Shown piece after piece: positions 25,837 to 36,311 of a DNA stretch of 64,000 bases. A program made the translations under genes and the position numbers. Origin of the DNA: Pelovirga terrestris (GTDB taxonomy: Bacteria > Desulfobacterota > Desulfuromonadia > Desulfuromonadales > Geopsychrobacteraceae). Within the stretch, counting starts at the first letter, position 1; every line of letters starts with the position of its first letter. Where the stretch lies: positions 124,001 to 188,000 of the forward strand of contig NZ_JACWUN010000003.1 in assembly GCF_014773365.1 (NCBI RefSeq). Direction: 5' to 3'. The notes beneath the pieces were generated by a model, which saw only the letters and a list, made by a program, of their open reading frames with translations, searched no databases and was not told the origin of the DNA.

Positions 25837-27408
25837 TTATTGCTGATCCTTGTATAGTTTGTAGGTGAACGCATCAGCCAGAGCCTGATAGGACGCCTCA
25901 ACGACATTGCCGCTCACCCCAACGGTACCCCAGCGACTATCCTTATCACCAGTCTCAACCAACACACGGATCATCGCATCGGTTCCCTGGCTTGATGGGA
26001 GCACCCTGACCTTGTAATCAAGCAGCTTGATCTCTGCGAGCTGCGGATAAAAACTGATCAAAGCCTTACGCATCGCCTGGTCAAGGGCATTGACGGGACC
26101 ATTGCCATCTGCAGCCATGTGTTCTACGCGGCCACCGACCTTAACCTTGATCGTCGCCTCTGATACCGGACACTGATCGCTCTCCCGCAAGGTATCGATC
26201 ACCCTGAAGGCGGTAATATGGAAATACTGCTTGAGCTTTCCCATCGCCCGCAACATCAGCAGCTCAAACGAGGCTTCCGCACCCTCAAACTGGTACCCCT
26301 TATTTTCAAGTTCTTTGATCTGCTCAAGAATTTCAAGGGTTACCGGATCCTTATCATCAATCTTGATACCGCACTCCTGCGCTTTGGCAAGGATATTTGA
26401 ACGGCCGGACAAATCTGACACCAACACCCGGGTTTTATTACCAACCCGTTCCGGTCGGATATGTTCATAGGTTTCCGGATGACGTTGAATCGCCGACACA
26501 TGGACTCCGCCCTTGTGGGCAAAGGCCGAGTTACCGACAAAGGCCTGGTGCTTCTGGGGAGTCAGATTGGCCAGTTCGTAAATCGCCCGCGACGTACGCC
26601 TCAGATTTTCCAGTTTGCCCTGGTGCAGACATTCCTTATTCATCTTGAGGATCAATGAAGGGATAATTGAACAGAGGTTAGCGTTGCCGCAACGCTCGCC
26701 GAAGCCGTTCATTGTCCCCTGGACGTGGATCGCTCCCCCCACAACCGCCATGAGGGAATTGGCAACCGCACATTCGCTGTCGTTGTGGGCATGGATCCCC
26801 AGAGGGACATCGATCTCGCGACGGACATGCTCCATGATCATCGGTATTTCATAGGGCAAGGTACCGCCATTGGTATCACACAACACCAGGCAATCAGCGC
26901 CGGCCTGAGCCGCAGCCTGGAGGGTTTTCAACGCATATTCGGGGTTGGCCTTGTAACCATCGAAAAAGTGTTCGGCATCATAAATCACCTCGCCCAACCG
27001 CTCTTTCAGGTAGGCAAGGGAATCGTTGATCATATCCAGATTTTCTTCAAGGGAAACGCGCAATGCCTCGCGCACATGAAAATCCCAGGTCTTGCCAAAA
27101 ATCGTCACCACGTCGGGGCGCGCCTCGATCAGCATCTTGATGTTATTGTCCTGATCCGGGGTCATCCGGGCCCGTCGGGTCGAACCAAAGGCGGCAATCT
27201 TGCTATGAGACAGGGTTTCTCTCTGGATGGCCTCGAAAAAACCGATATCCTTGGGGTTGGAGCCAGGCCAGCCACCCTCAATATAATCGATCCCCAACGT
27301 ATCCAGATGTTTGGCGATACGTACCTTATCCTGAACCTGGAACGAGATATCCTCAGCCTGGGTGCCATCCCTTAAGGTGGTATCGTACAGATAAACCCTG
27401 TTACTCAT
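25837..27408 (-). CDS. cimA: (R)-citramalate synthase, 523 aa
   Basis: CimA joins pyruvate and acetyl-CoA to give citramalate, the threonine-independent entry to isoleucine. The HMGL-like TIM barrel begins with [16 protein letters not shown], and metal-binding [16 protein letters not shown] lies near residue 200; a LeuA-type regulatory domain fills the last ~150 residues, pointing to isoleucine feedback control. Start ATG 27408 ([12 protein letters not shown]) fits the family; the frame is open 21 codons further upstream. The related alpha-isopropylmalate and homocitrate synthases differ in domain make-up; length and the DTTLRDG/QAEDISF block favour CimA, which is established in Geobacter. 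lysC lies 31 bp upstream in the same direction. Confidence 0.9.
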   Translation of the reverse strand: MSNRVYLYDTTLRDGTQAEDISFQVQDKVRIAKHLDTLGIDYIEGGWPGSNPKDIGFFEAIQRETLSHSKIAAFGSTRRARMTPDQDNNIKMLIEARPDVVTIFGKTWDFHVREALRVSLEENLDMINDSLAYLKERLGEVIYDAEHFFDGYKANPEYALKTLQAAAQAGADCLVLCDTNGGTLPYEIPMIMEHVRREIDVPLGIHAHNDSECAVANSLMAVVGGAIHVQGTMNGFGERCGNANLCSIIPSLILKMNKECLHQGKLENLRRTSRAIYELANLTPQKHQAFVGNSAFAHKGGVHVSAIQRHPETYEHIRPERVGNKTRVLVSDLSGRSNILAKAQECGIKIDDKDPVTLEILEQIKELENKGYQFEGAEASFELLMLRAMGKLKQYFHITAFRVIDTLRESDQCPVSEATIKVKVGGRVEHMAADGNGPVNALDQAMRKALISFYPQLAEIKLLDYKVRVLPSSQGTDAMIRVLVETGDKDSRWGTVGVSGNVVEASYQALADAFTYKLYKDQQ

Positions 27409-27439
27409 GAACAATGACCCTTTCATCCAAAAAACGTAA

Positions 27440-28669
27440 TCAGGCCTCTTGTGCCTGGCGATCGAGACCAAAAGCTTCGTGCAGGATACGTACTGCCAGC
27501 TCGGTGTATTTATCGGAAATAACGCAGGACACCTTGATTTCGCTGGTGGAAATCATTTCAATATTGATCCCCTCACGCGCCAGGGTATCAAACATGGTCG
27601 TAGCGACGCCCGTGTGAGAACGCATTCCAACGCCGACAATAGATACCTTGGCGATATTGGTGTTATGGCTGACTCCGCGGGCGTTGATGTCCTTTGCCAC
27701 CCCTTCGATAATCTGCAGCGCTTTTTTACAATCGGTCTTGGGAACGGTAAACGTAATGTCGGTAGCCCCCTGGTGGGAAATATTCTGGATGATCATATCC
27801 ACGGTAATATTGTTCAGACCTAACGGGCTGAAAATCTGGGAAGCAACCCCGGGTTGATCAGGAACACCAAAAATACTGATTTTTGCTTCGTCTTTATTGA
27901 ATGTGACACCTGAAACCAATACGGTTTCCATTTCTTGATCCTCCTTCATGACAAGTGTTCCCTGCGAATCATCAAAGCTGGAACGCACATGGACGACGAC
28001 GTTATATTTCTTGGCAAACTCAACACTGCGAATCTGCAGAATTTTAGCTCCCAGGGATGCCATCTCCAGCATCTCTTCATAGGAGATCTTATCGATCTTG
28101 CGGGCTTCGGGCACAATCCGAGGATCAGTGGTATAGACCCCGTCAACATCGGTGTAAATTTCACAGACGTCAGCTTTCAGGGCGGCAGCAACAGCAACCG
28201 CGGAGGTATCTGAACCACCACGCCCAAGGGTCGTGATATTGCCATCACTATCGATACCCTGAAAACCTGCGACAACAACAATGGTACCCGCTTGCAAATC
28301 TGCGCGGATATTCTTATCACCGATTTCCTCGATACGAGCCCGGGAATACGCCTTATCGGTCAACATCGGAATCTGTGAACCAAGGTAACTTTTGGCCTTG
28401 TAACCCATCGACTTCAGACACATGGATAACAACGCGATCGTCACCTGTTCACCGGTTGACACCAGCACATCGTATTCGCGCTCGTCAGGCATGTCAGAGA
28501 TTTCGTTCGCCAGGGCGACCAGGCGATTGGTCTCCCCGGCCATCGCCGAGACGATAACAATGACCTCATTGCCTTCATCGAAGGTTTTGGCAACCCGGCG
28601 AGCGACATTCTGGATACGCTCGACGGTGCCCACTGAAGTTCCACCGTACTTCTGAACGATCAGAGCCAT
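27440..28669 (-). CDS. lysC: aspartate kinase, 409 aa
   Basis: Aspartokinase, the first step to lysine, threonine and methionine. The N-terminal KYGGTSVG motif (about residues 7-14), [16 protein letters not shown] near 170 and [11 protein letters not shown] near 195 define the kinase domain; two ACT domains follow (about 265-400) for allosteric control by lysine and/or threonine. There is no homoserine dehydrogenase fusion. AAGGAGG precedes the ATG with a rather long 12-base spacing. Paired with cimA, it forms a small amino-acid unit, separated from the upstream tsaE gene by a terminator. Confidence 0.97.
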   Translation of the reverse strand: MALIVQKYGGTSVGTVERIQNVARRVAKTFDEGNEVIVIVSAMAGETNRLVALANEISDMPDEREYDVLVSTGEQVTIALLSMCLKSMGYKAKSYLGSQIPMLTDKAYSRARIEEIGDKNIRADLQAGTIVVVAGFQGIDSDGNITTLGRGGSDTSAVAVAAALKADVCEIYTDVDGVYTTDPRIVPEARKIDKISYEEMLEMASLGAKILQIRSVEFAKKYNVVVHVRSSFDDSQGTLVMKEDQEMETVLVSGVTFNKDEAKISIFGVPDQPGVASQIFSPLGLNNITVDMIIQNISHQGATDITFTVPKTDCKKALQIIEGVAKDINARGVSHNTNIAKVSIVGVGMRSHTGVATTMFDTLAREGINIEMISTSEIKVSCVISDKYTELAVRILHEAFGLDRQAQEA

Positions 28670-28693
28670 AACAGTTGTTTTCCTCCTTATCAG

Positions 28694-28717
28694 GAAAAAC
28701 CGACAATGATTGTCGGT
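28694..28717 (-). terminator. terminator between tsaE and lysC
   Basis: Minus-strand perfect 8-bp stem (28710-28717 with 28699-28706) with a three-base loop and a run of five T. It ends the long tilS-to-tsaE run just before lysC. Confidence 0.75.
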
Positions 28718-28772
28718 AGATAAATTTTTTCACAAGCATCCTTCATAACAAGAAACCCATGCCCGGTCAAAG

Positions 28773-29279
28773 CTATTTTTCCATCTCGCACAGTTCAAGC
28801 CCCGCTGATCTAAAGTGCGTCAGCATCCGCTGGAGGTGGCCCTGGGAGGTTGCGTCCTGAGCCGAAAAGGTCAAACGACGCTGCCCTGCCGGCATTGTAC
28901 TAATTTGGATCCAGAGCCCGGCGATAGCCGGATTTTCCAGTTTTTCCGGCCACTCGACCAGAGCAACACCGTCACCAAAGGCGTACTCATCAAAACCGAT
29001 ATCCATCAGGTCTTCAGGACCGGACAATCGGTAGAGATCAAAATGATAGAGATCGATCCGGGCCGGGTAATGATTCATCAGGGTAAAGGTCGGGCTGGTA
29101 ATCGGGATTCGGGTTGCAACCCCCAATCCCCGCGCGATTCCCCGCGCCAGCACGGTTTTACCGGCACCGAGGTCACCCTGCAACAGCATCAACAGGGGGG
29201 CATCAAGACAGCGACCAATCAGCCTGCCGATCTTCAGGGTCTGTTTTTCACTGGCTGAAATCAACGCCCAACCGGGCAT
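28773..29279 (-). CDS. tsaE: tRNA N6-threonylcarbamoyladenosine protein TsaE, 168 aa
   Basis: The ATPase of the t6A tRNA modification complex (with TsaB and TsaD, which are not in this window). The Walker A motif GDLGAGKT lies near residue 36, SPTFTLMNHY near 80 and DLYRL near 100, followed by the conserved GVALVEWPEK. It is slightly longer than usual because of a C-terminal tail. Its ATG overlaps the stop of the CBS-domain gene by one base. The nnr-tsaE neighbourhood is common in bacteria. Confidence 0.94.
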   Translation of the reverse strand: MPGWALISASEKQTLKIGRLIGRCLDAPLLMLLQGDLGAGKTVLARGIARGLGVATRIPITSPTFTLMNHYPARIDLYHFDLYRLSGPEDLMDIGFDEYAFGDGVALVEWPEKLENPAIAGLWIQISTMPAGQRRLTFSAQDATSQGHLQRMLTHFRSAGLELCEMEK

Positions 29280-29728
29280 CAGTCTTCCATCACCCGGATC
29301 AGATCAAGGCGCGCAACAACACCGACCATCTGTTCACCATCCATCACCGGCAGCAGATGGACCTTATGTTTACTCATCAGTCCGGCCAGTTCATTGACAG
29401 GTGTATCCGGAGTACAGGTCACGGGATCTTTCTGATAGAGATCACCGACTTTGGTAGCAGTTACGCGATCGACCTCTTCCTTGAATTTTTTTTCGCTGCC
29501 CAGAGCAAAGACCCCGTCAAACAAGGTCATCACCGTTGGGATATGGAGGGGTCGCTGGTATTCGATCAGATCGGTCTCGCTGATAATCCCAACCAGTTTC
29601 CCCTTGGCATCGAGCACCGGCATATTGCTGTAGCGGGTTTCAATAAATTTTTTCGCCAGATCTTTCAAACTGGTATCAACATTGACCGCCTCAACGGCTG
29701 AGGTCATGATGTCCCGGGCTGTTAACAT
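29279..29728 (-). CDS. tandem CBS-domain protein, 149 aa
   Basis: A stand-alone pair of CBS domains (about residues 3-60 and 90-147), a fold that binds adenosine nucleotides. The first repeat begins TARDIMTSAVEAV and ends KGKLVGIISETDLI; the second has DPVTCTPDTPVNELA and VARLDLIRVME. No catalytic domain is attached, so it is likely a nucleotide-sensing regulator of an unknown partner. It lies 15 bp after nnr and overlaps tsaE by one base. Confidence 0.88.
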   Translation of the reverse strand: MLTARDIMTSAVEAVNVDTSLKDLAKKFIETRYSNMPVLDAKGKLVGIISETDLIEYQRPLHIPTVMTLFDGVFALGSEKKFKEEVDRVTATKVGDLYQKDPVTCTPDTPVNELAGLMSKHKVHLLPVMDGEQMVGVVARLDLIRVMED

Positions 29729-29743
29729 ATGGGTACTCCTTGG

Positions 29744-31297
29744 TTAGGGTTGTGCAAGTTCCTGCCGCACCAGTGGTAGCTTAAGGATTAATTCGCCGGC
29801 AGTCATTCCGACGGTTCCCCGATTTTCCGCAACCTGCTCGGCCGCCCGGCCATGCATCCAGGCGGCCAGGCTGGCGGCGGCAAAAGGATCGCACCCTTGC
29901 GCCAGTAAGCCACCGATCAAGCCGGTCAGGACATCGCCGCTGCCACCACTGGACAGTCCATTGTTACCGCTGGTATTAATATGGACCCGGCCATCGGGTG
30001 CTGCGATAATCGTCCGTGCCCCTTTAAGCAACAAAATAACCCGATGGCGGCGGGCAAAATCACGTGCCAGGTCAAAACGATCGGCTTCGATTGCAGCGAC
30101 ACTCATTCCGACAAGTCGCGCCATTTCACCGGGGTGAGGGGTCAGGATCAGGGGACCGTCCTGCCGCTCAAGCAAGCAGTCAAGCTGGCCGACCAACAGG
30201 TTCAAGCCATCGGCATCAATCACCAGGGGCAGATTCAGGGTCGTCACTAGCCGACGCAGCAACTGCCGCAACCCGTCACTCTGACTTAAGCCCGGCCCTA
30301 ACGCCAGCGCCTGACTGGAAGCCGCCAGTTCAACGATCCGGTCAGCAGCCGCCATCGTTAACAAACCATCCCGATCCGCGAGCGGTACGGTCATGGCTTC
30401 TGTCAGCTTGACCTCCAGAATATCATGCACGGATGCCGGCACTGCGACCGTCACCAGGCCACAACCACTGCGTAGTGCGGCGTCACCAGCCAGGGCGGCC
30501 GCTCCAGTCTTGCCAGGGGATCCAGCCACCACCAGCAGATGGCCAAAGGTCCCTTTGTGGGCAAAGGCCGGACGTTCCGGCACCAGGGAGCGGGCCACGG
30601 CAGCATCGATCATCCGGGCATGGGGCAACAGGTCAGTGGGGCGTTTGGTTGCAGGGATGCCGATGTCAACAACCTCCAGCTCACCAACATACAAGGCCCC
30701 GGGGGTGCTGATATGACCGATTTTGGGGTGATCAAAGCTGACGGTGACATCAGCGCGCACAACACAGCCACAGATACGACCGTTGGAAGCATCAACTCCG
30801 GAAGGAAGATCAACGGCAATCACACGGGCCGTTGCCTTATTCATCAGGGCGATGGCAACAGCCGGCAAACCCCGGACCTCGGACGCCAGGCCGGTACCAA
30901 ACAAGGCGTCAACTATCAGGTGCGGCTGCAGCTCGTCAAAGCGTTGAACTAATATTTCCTCATCGCTGATAAAAACAACCCGGCCGCCGCACTGACGCAG
31001 GATCTGCAACATAACAGCCGCATCACCGGCGATTTTTTCGGGATCCGCCAGCACCAGGGTGGTTACCTGCCAGCCGTGATCAGCAAGGATTCGCGCGATG
31101 ACGTAGCCATCACCGCCATTGTTGCCCTTACCGGCAACCACCACAACCGGCCCTGGGAAACATTCCGCGTAACGTTCTTCGATGGACTGGGCACAGGCGC
31201 GGCCGGCATTCTCCATCAACACGGCACCGGGTAGCCCCAGGGTGTCGATCGCATAGCGGTCCGCCGCTACCATTTCCGCTGCACTGTAGAGCTGCAT
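29744..31297 (-). CDS. nnr: bifunctional NAD(P)H-hydrate epimerase / ADP-dependent dehydratase, 517 aa
   Basis: The metabolite-repair enzyme that rescues hydrated NADH and NADPH. The N-terminal YjeF_N epimerase domain (about residues 1-215) contains VAGKGNNGGDGYVIAR and VDLPSGVDA; the C-terminal ribokinase-like dehydratase (about 225-510) contains VVAGSPGKTGAAALAG, LTPHPGEMARL and the anion-hole motif GSGDVLTGLIGG. Length is normal for the fused form. Its start overlaps the acpS stop by one base. Confidence 0.95.
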   Translation of the reverse strand: MQLYSAAEMVAADRYAIDTLGLPGAVLMENAGRACAQSIEERYAECFPGPVVVVAGKGNNGGDGYVIARILADHGWQVTTLVLADPEKIAGDAAVMLQILRQCGGRVVFISDEEILVQRFDELQPHLIVDALFGTGLASEVRGLPAVAIALMNKATARVIAVDLPSGVDASNGRICGCVVRADVTVSFDHPKIGHISTPGALYVGELEVVDIGIPATKRPTDLLPHARMIDAAVARSLVPERPAFAHKGTFGHLLVVAGSPGKTGAAALAGDAALRSGCGLVTVAVPASVHDILEVKLTEAMTVPLADRDGLLTMAAADRIVELAASSQALALGPGLSQSDGLRQLLRRLVTTLNLPLVIDADGLNLLVGQLDCLLERQDGPLILTPHPGEMARLVGMSVAAIEADRFDLARDFARRHRVILLLKGARTIIAAPDGRVHINTSGNNGLSSGGSGDVLTGLIGGLLAQGCDPFAAASLAAWMHGRAAEQVAENRGTVGMTAGELILKLPLVRQELAQP

Positions 31298-31674
31298 CAG
31301 GCCTCCAGAATAACCGTTGCTATGGCATAATCGCCATCGTGGGAGTAACTCAACAGGGCCTTGTGTGCGCCACGCTGTGCGAGCATTTCGGCAGCACGTC
31401 CGCTAAGAACCAGAGAAGGACAGCCCAGCTCATTGCGCTGGACACACACCTGGTGCCAGGAGAGTCCCTCGCGCATACCGGTTCCTAGGGCCTTAAAAAA
31501 AGCCTCCTTGGCGGCAAAGCGTGCGGCCAGAGCCTGAGCCGGATCACGCCGGGCCAGCGCATATTCCCGTTCGCCCGCGCAGAACACGCGCTCTAGTAAC
31601 GGTGAATTATTATCAACGAACTGACGAAATCGCGCTATCCGAGCCAGATCAACACCAAGACCGACAATCGCCAT
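31297..31674 (-). CDS. acpS: holo-[acyl-carrier-protein] synthase, 125 aa
   Basis: Transfers 4'-phosphopantetheine from CoA to acyl carrier protein. Metal-binding motifs GVDLARIARF (near residue 7) and FAAKEAFFKALGTG (near 53) are both intact, and the length fits AcpS exactly. It lies two bases after pdxJ and overlaps nnr by one base; the pdxJ-acpS-nnr order is widespread. Confidence 0.97.
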   Translation of the reverse strand: MAIVGLGVDLARIARFRQFVDNNSPLLERVFCAGEREYALARRDPAQALAARFAAKEAFFKALGTGMREGLSWHQVCVQRNELGCPSLVLSGRAAEMLAQRGAHKALLSYSHDGDYAIATVILEA

Positions 31675-31676
31675 GG

Positions 31677-32396
31677 CTAGGGGCGCTTCAGCAAAGCAAG
31701 CATCTCCCGGACTGCCCGCTCCATCCCGACCAGGGCGGCACGAGCCACGATACTGTGACCGATATTAAATTCTTCAAAACCGGGCAAAGCGGCGACGGCA
31801 GACACGTTACGATAATTGAGGCCATGTCCGGCGCTGGTACGCAGGCCCAGCTTGCGGGCTGCCGCACCGGCCAGTTCGATACGTCGCAACTGCTCCTGGC
31901 GCTCTTTTTCCGTGCGCATCTCACAATAGGTGCCGGTATGAATCTCGACCATATCAGCACCAACCCGGTGGCTGGCCTTGATCTGTTCCAGATCCGGTAC
32001 GACAAACAGACTGACAGCGATACCGGTCTGTTGCAGCAGAGCAATCTTCTGTTTGAGCCCGGCTTTCAGCAGGTTGACGTCAAGGCCACCTTCGGTCGTC
32101 AACTCGTGGCGTCCCTCCGGCACCAGGGTGACAATGTCCGGCTGGGTCTTCAGAGCGATAGCCACCATCTCCTCGGTTGCCGCCATCTCCAGATTAAGCC
32201 GCACCTTTACCGTTTTGCGCAGGACCTCAACATCGCGATCCTGAATGTGGCGACGATCTTCGCGCAGATGAACGGTAATTCCATGAGCACCCGCCAACTC
32301 CGCCAGGACCGCAGCCGCTACCGGATCCGGCTCATCAATTCCCCGCGCCTGACGAATTGTCGCAATATGGTCAACATTGACACTTAACTTCGGCAA
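31677..32396 (-). CDS. pdxJ: pyridoxine 5'-phosphate synthase, 239 aa
   Basis: PdxJ condenses 3-amino-2-oxopropyl phosphate with 1-deoxyxylulose 5-phosphate to form pyridoxine 5'-phosphate. Typical blocks are [16 protein letters not shown] at the start, [14 protein letters not shown] (near 55), [17 protein letters not shown] (near 100) and AGHGLNYRN and [12 protein letters not shown] near the end. Length is normal. It lies between glmM (39 bp gap) and acpS. Confidence 0.97.
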   Translation of the reverse strand: MPKLSVNVDHIATIRQARGIDEPDPVAAAVLAELAGAHGITVHLREDRRHIQDRDVEVLRKTVKVRLNLEMAATEEMVAIALKTQPDIVTLVPEGRHELTTEGGLDVNLLKAGLKQKIALLQQTGIAVSLFVVPDLEQIKASHRVGADMVEIHTGTYCEMRTEKERQEQLRRIELAGAAARKLGLRTSAGHGLNYRNVSAVAALPGFEEFNIGHSIVARAALVGMERAVREMLALLKRP

Positions 32397-32435
32397 CTCC
32401 TGCCTCCTTGTTTCTGCAATAACAAAAAAAGCCGA

Positions 32436-33794
32436 TCAGACCCCGAGATGTTCACGCACAACCGCGGCCAGTTCCTCGGCGAGTTGATTAATCCGCTCCT
32501 GATTTTCCCCTTCTACCATGATCCGGAGTAATGGTTCGGTACCGGAATAACGTACCAGCAGACGCCCTTTACCGTTGACTTCCTGCTCAATCGCATCCAT
32601 TGCCGCCTTGATCGGTGCGATCTTCCCCAGGACCGCCTTTTTTCTGACTTTGACGTTCACCAGAACCTGCGGCAGAGAGGTCATCACACTTGCCAGTTCC
32701 GAAAGGGGTTTGCCGCTGCGTTGCATGATCGCCAGAACCTGCAGGGCCGAAAGAACACCATCACCAGTGGTATTATGATCAAGGAAGATCATGTGCCCTG
32801 ATTGCTCGCCACCAAGATTGTAGCCGCCTCGAATCATCTCTTCGACAACATAGCGATCACCAACCGCCGTACGCACCACCTTGCCGCCGGCCTGCTTGAT
32901 CGCGATCTCAAGCCCCATATTGCTCATCACCGTTGCCACCACCGTTTTTTTCTTCAGACTGCCGGTCTTCATCAGCTCGGTGGCGCACAGGGCAAGAATA
33001 TGATCGCCATCCACCTCCTGGCCCTGTTCGTCAACAAAAATCACCCGATCGGCATCACCATCCAGGGCGATCCCCAGATCAGCCCGATACTCCTTGACTT
33101 TAGCTGCCATGACCTCCGGATGCATGGAACCACAACCGTCGTTGATATTCAGTCCATTGGGATCAACCCCGATGGCAATAACCTCTGCACCCAACTCGGT
33201 CAATACCGCCGGGGCAACCCGATAGCCGGCGCCATGAGCACAATCAAGAACAATCCGCAAGCCTTGCAAGTCCAGGTCGCGGGGGAAAGAGTTCTTGAGG
33301 AAAACCACATAACGACCGATGGCATCGTCAATCCGAAAAGCCTTGCCGACATCCTCGGCAATGGGACGCAAGGCATCGATGCGATGGTTAATGATCAGGT
33401 CCTCAATCTGGATCTCCATGTCGTCCGGCAATTTAAAACCGTTACCTGAAAAAAACTTGATGCCGTTATCCTGATATAGATTATGGGAAGCACTGATGAC
33501 GACCCCGGCATCGGCACGCATGGAGGAGGTAATAAAGGCAATTCCCGGCGTCGGCAGCGGCCCGACCACCAGGACATCAACCCCCATCGAGCAGATCCCG
33601 GCAACCATGGCATTTTCCAACATATAGCCGGAAAGCCTGGTGTCCTTACCGATAATAATCCGGTGGCGCCGCCCGGCATCCTGCTTGAACACATAGGCCA
33701 CAGCACGTCCTAACTGCATCGCCATTTCGGCGGTCATCGGATCAATATTAGCGACACCGCGCACCCCATCGGTGCCAAAAAGTTTTTTTTCCAT
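32436..33794 (-). CDS. glmM: phosphoglucosamine mutase, 452 aa
   Basis: Converts glucosamine 6-phosphate to glucosamine 1-phosphate for cell-wall and LPS precursors. It opens with [13 protein letters not shown], the phosphoserine loop ISASHN lies near residue 102, metal-binding [11 protein letters not shown] near 245, [10 protein letters not shown] near 330 and the C-terminal [18 protein letters not shown] 33794 is chosen by family fit; the frame extends eight codons upstream. It sits downstream of cdaA-ybbR, the classic c-di-AMP/GlmM arrangement in which CdaR and GlmM modulate the cyclase. Confidence 0.96.
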   Translation of the reverse strand: MEKKLFGTDGVRGVANIDPMTAEMAMQLGRAVAYVFKQDAGRRHRIIIGKDTRLSGYMLENAMVAGICSMGVDVLVVGPLPTPGIAFITSSMRADAGVVISASHNLYQDNGIKFFSGNGFKLPDDMEIQIEDLIINHRIDALRPIAEDVGKAFRIDDAIGRYVVFLKNSFPRDLDLQGLRIVLDCAHGAGYRVAPAVLTELGAEVIAIGVDPNGLNINDGCGSMHPEVMAAKVKEYRADLGIALDGDADRVIFVDEQGQEVDGDHILALCATELMKTGSLKKKTVVATVMSNMGLEIAIKQAGGKVVRTAVGDRYVVEEMIRGGYNLGGEQSGHMIFLDHNTTGDGVLSALQVLAIMQRSGKPLSELASVMTSLPQVLVNVKVRKKAVLGKIAPIKAAMDAIEQEVNGKGRLLVRYSGTEPLLRIMVEGENQERINQLAEELAAVVREHLGV

Positions 33795-33828
33795 CGTTAT
33801 GTGGTCTCCCCTGTCCATCGACTTTTTT

Positions 33829-34509
33829 CTATTCTATTGGTCCCTGACCATCTTCCGCTGCACTCTCAACAGCGATAATTTCTACCTGGATTTCCGTCGT
33901 ACTCTCATCCTTGAACCAGCTGAAACGTCCCTGATGTTGCAGCGGGACAATTAATGAGAAGCTGCTGTTGACACCACTCAAATCAACCTCATTCGTAGTA
34001 ACATTGGTGACGTTCTTGAGCTCACTTTCTGCTCCTTCAATGGCAACCTGATCGGGTATGGCGCGAACCGTTCCGACTCCGAAACCGCCCATAGGGTCTC
34101 CGGTAAGAAGGATGTTAATCGGGACCGTTTTCTGCTGAACCCGCTCCAGACGAACATCGACGAACGATGGCGAGAGTCGGGTCACGCGTAAGCCACTGGG
34201 CAGGTTGAGACGTTCTTCAAGACGCCGAAAGGAGGTCAGGCCCGGATTAAGACCGGTCAAGTCAACGGTAATACTGATATCATTGGGGCTGACTTTCATC
34301 AACAGGGTCCGGGGACCACTGATGCGGACATCCACCATGCTGGGGATCTCGTTAGCGACCATTAATTCCCGGGGCAGATTCTGCAATTCCAGCGGAACCC
34401 GGTAATTCACTTCAAGGCGTCGTTCACCCATGATGAAGAACCACAGCATCAGGGCAAAAACCAGTGACAACAGCTTGAGTGTCCAGTTTTCGGTGATCAG
34501 CTTGAACAT
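33829..34509 (-). CDS. YbbR-domain protein (CdaR-like), 226 aa
   Basis: A membrane-anchored protein with one N-terminal helix (about residues 12-29) followed by YbbR repeats on the outer face (conserved pattern near 65-100 and 130-160). In Firmicutes, CdaR regulates the membrane diadenylate cyclase CdaA. Here the gene lies four bases after cdaA and 34 bases before glmM, matching that arrangement, but regulation in this organism is inferred. It has fewer repeats than Bacillus CdaR. Confidence 0.88.
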   Translation of the reverse strand: MFKLITENWTLKLLSLVFALMLWFFIMGERRLEVNYRVPLELQNLPRELMVANEIPSMVDVRISGPRTLLMKVSPNDISITVDLTGLNPGLTSFRRLEERLNLPSGLRVTRLSPSFVDVRLERVQQKTVPINILLTGDPMGGFGVGTVRAIPDQVAIEGAESELKNVTNVTTNEVDLSGVNSSFSLIVPLQHQGRFSWFKDESTTEIQVEIIAVESAAEDGQGPIE

Positions 34510-34513
34510 CGTC

Positions 34514-35293
34514 CTAGCCCTTTTTCTTCAATTTTGATTTGCGCGGTTCAAGCAGGCGGCCAAGAACTTTTTTTAAACTGGTTGCATCAAGATTGCGGGT
34601 CATGCCGCCATTGACCGCGACCGAAATCTTACCGGTTTCTTCCGACACCACAATAGCGATGGCATCTGCCAGTTCAGTCAGCCCGATGGCAGCCCGGTGG
34701 CGGGTACCTAATTCCGTCGACAGGTTGCTCCCTTGGGTTAAGGGCAGAAAACAGCCCGCCAGACTCACTCGCCCCTGCTGTACCACCAGGGCACCATCAT
34801 GTAACGGGGAGGTCGGCATAAAAATCGCGCGGATCAGATCACAAGAGATCTGGGCATCCAGAACGGTTCCCGCTTCGAGAATGTCCTTGATCCCGGTTTC
34901 GCGTTCGACAACGATCAGCGCTCCAATTTTACGGTTGGCCAGAGCAACACAGGCCTTTACCAGTTCTTCAATCAGCTGGGATTCTTCGTGGTAGGTCGCT
35001 CCCCCTAAGAAGGGGTTGCGGCCAACGTGCATCAAGGCGCGCCGGATATCATTCTGGAAAATAACGACGATGACAAGAATAATGGATGACAGGAAGTTGC
35101 TTAAAAACCAGTTAAGGGTATGCAGCTCACCAACGCGCGAGCCCATATAGACCGTGAGAACCACCGCCAGCCCGAGAAGCATCTGGACGGCGCGGGTACC
35201 CTTGATCAACAGAATGATCCGGTAGATGATGAAAGCCACAATGCAGATGTCGAGAATATCTAGTAATCGGATATTGTGGATGACATCAAACAT
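34514..35293 (-). CDS. cdaA: membrane diadenylate cyclase CdaA, 259 aa
   Basis: Makes the second messenger c-di-AMP. Three membrane helices occupy about residues 12-90; the DAC domain follows with the active-site motifs PLHDGALVVQQG (near 168) and GTRHRAAIGLTE (near 205), both intact. The C-terminus is basic. The gene lies at the head of cdaA-ybbR-glmM; the gap before it holds dispersed repeat copy 2. Phosphodiesterases for c-di-AMP are not visible in this window. Confidence 0.95.
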   Translation of the reverse strand: MFDVIHNIRLLDILDICIVAFIIYRIILLIKGTRAVQMLLGLAVVLTVYMGSRVGELHTLNWFLSNFLSSIILVIVVIFQNDIRRALMHVGRNPFLGGATYHEESQLIEELVKACVALANRKIGALIVVERETGIKDILEAGTVLDAQISCDLIRAIFMPTSPLHDGALVVQQGRVSLAGCFLPLTQGSNLSTELGTRHRAAIGLTELADAIAIVVSEETGKISVAVNGGMTRNLDATSLKKVLGRLLEPRKSKLKKKG

Positions 35294-35342
35294 TTAAACC
35301 CCCGCTAGCGGAATCAACAATGATCAGGAAAATGGATTGGTT

Positions 35343-35406
35343 CAGCACCGGATCTTCGGATGCTATGTCAAGGGACACTTTTCGTCATCCATGACCACTT
35401 GTTGTC
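35343..35406 (+). repeat. dispersed repeat family 1, copy 2
   Basis: Matches 11069-11131 by eye (roughly 75-80% identity, one gap). It lies in the 145-bp gap between folP and cdaA, antisense to their transcription, so it would be present in the co-transcript in reverse orientation. Confidence 0.7.
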
Positions 35407-35438
35407 ACATGATCCAAAGGCCCTGCGCAAAGCCATCA

Positions 35439-36311
35439 TTAGGGTAACAATGGGAATTGCTGCTCCCGGATCGCCCAGGCAACCAGAGCTGCCTCACACG
35501 CCGGCCGCACGTCATGGACCCGAAACAGCTGGACCCCTTGTGCCACACCAAGGGCAATGGTCGCCAGAGTTCCATAGAGACGCCGGCGCGGATCATCCTG
35601 GTGGAGAATCTTGCCGATAAAACTTTTACGCGATGTACCGAGCAGAATCGGACATCCCAACTGATGCAAAGCCGTCAGATGCTTCAACAGTAACAGGTTA
35701 CCCGCAACATTTTTGGCAAAACCGATGCCGGGATCAACGGCCAACCGTTCGGTAGAGATACCGGCTGACCGAGCCCTGGAAATGCTGCCCTGTAAATACT
35801 GAAGAACCTCAATGAGCAGATCCTGATAGTCGGTATCCTTCTGCATCTGCTGCGGAGTCCCGCGAGTATGCATAAGAAAAAGACCGGCGCCGGCGGCGGC
35901 GGCCACCGCTGCCATACGGCTATCAAAACTCAGGCCACTGATGTCATTGACAAAGTTTGCACCAGCAGCGAGAGCAGCACCTGCAACCGTGGCTTTGTGG
36001 GTGTCAATTGACAAGGGGATAGAGGTGTGGCGTCGCAATCCCTCAATGACCGGAATCACCCGCTCAAGCTCAACTTCTGCGGACACGACCGGTGCCCCTG
36101 GCCGGGTACTTTCACCACCGACATCGAGGATGGCAGCCCCCTGCTCAGCCATTTCCAGGCCGCGTTCAATGGCCGCTGAAATCTCAATATAATCACCGCC
36201 ATCGGAGAACGAATCGGGGGTCACATTGAGAATCGCCATCATGCGAGGTCGGGTCAGATCAAGAACACAGTCTCGTCCAACCAGAACAGTGGCGCGAGGT
36301 GACTCATTCAC
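35439..36311 (-). CDS. folP: dihydropteroate synthase, 290 aa
   Basis: Joins the pterin pyrophosphate to p-aminobenzoate in folate synthesis, the sulfonamide target. The pterin-binding motifs [16 protein letters not shown] (near residue 24) and [13 protein letters not shown] (near 60) are intact, and [10 protein letters not shown] lies near 225. The length fits. It overlaps ftsH by four bases, the usual ftsH-folP pairing. Confidence 0.96.
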   Translation of the reverse strand: MNESPRATVLVGRDCVLDLTRPRMMAILNVTPDSFSDGGDYIEISAAIERGLEMAEQGAAILDVGGESTRPGAPVVSAEVELERVIPVIEGLRRHTSIPLSIDTHKATVAGAALAAGANFVNDISGLSFDSRMAAVAAAAGAGLFLMHTRGTPQQMQKDTDYQDLLIEVLQYLQGSISRARSAGISTERLAVDPGIGFAKNVAGNLLLLKHLTALHQLGCPILLGTSRKSFIGKILHQDDPRRRLYGTLATIALGVAQGVQLFRVHDVRPACEAALVAWAIREQQFPLLP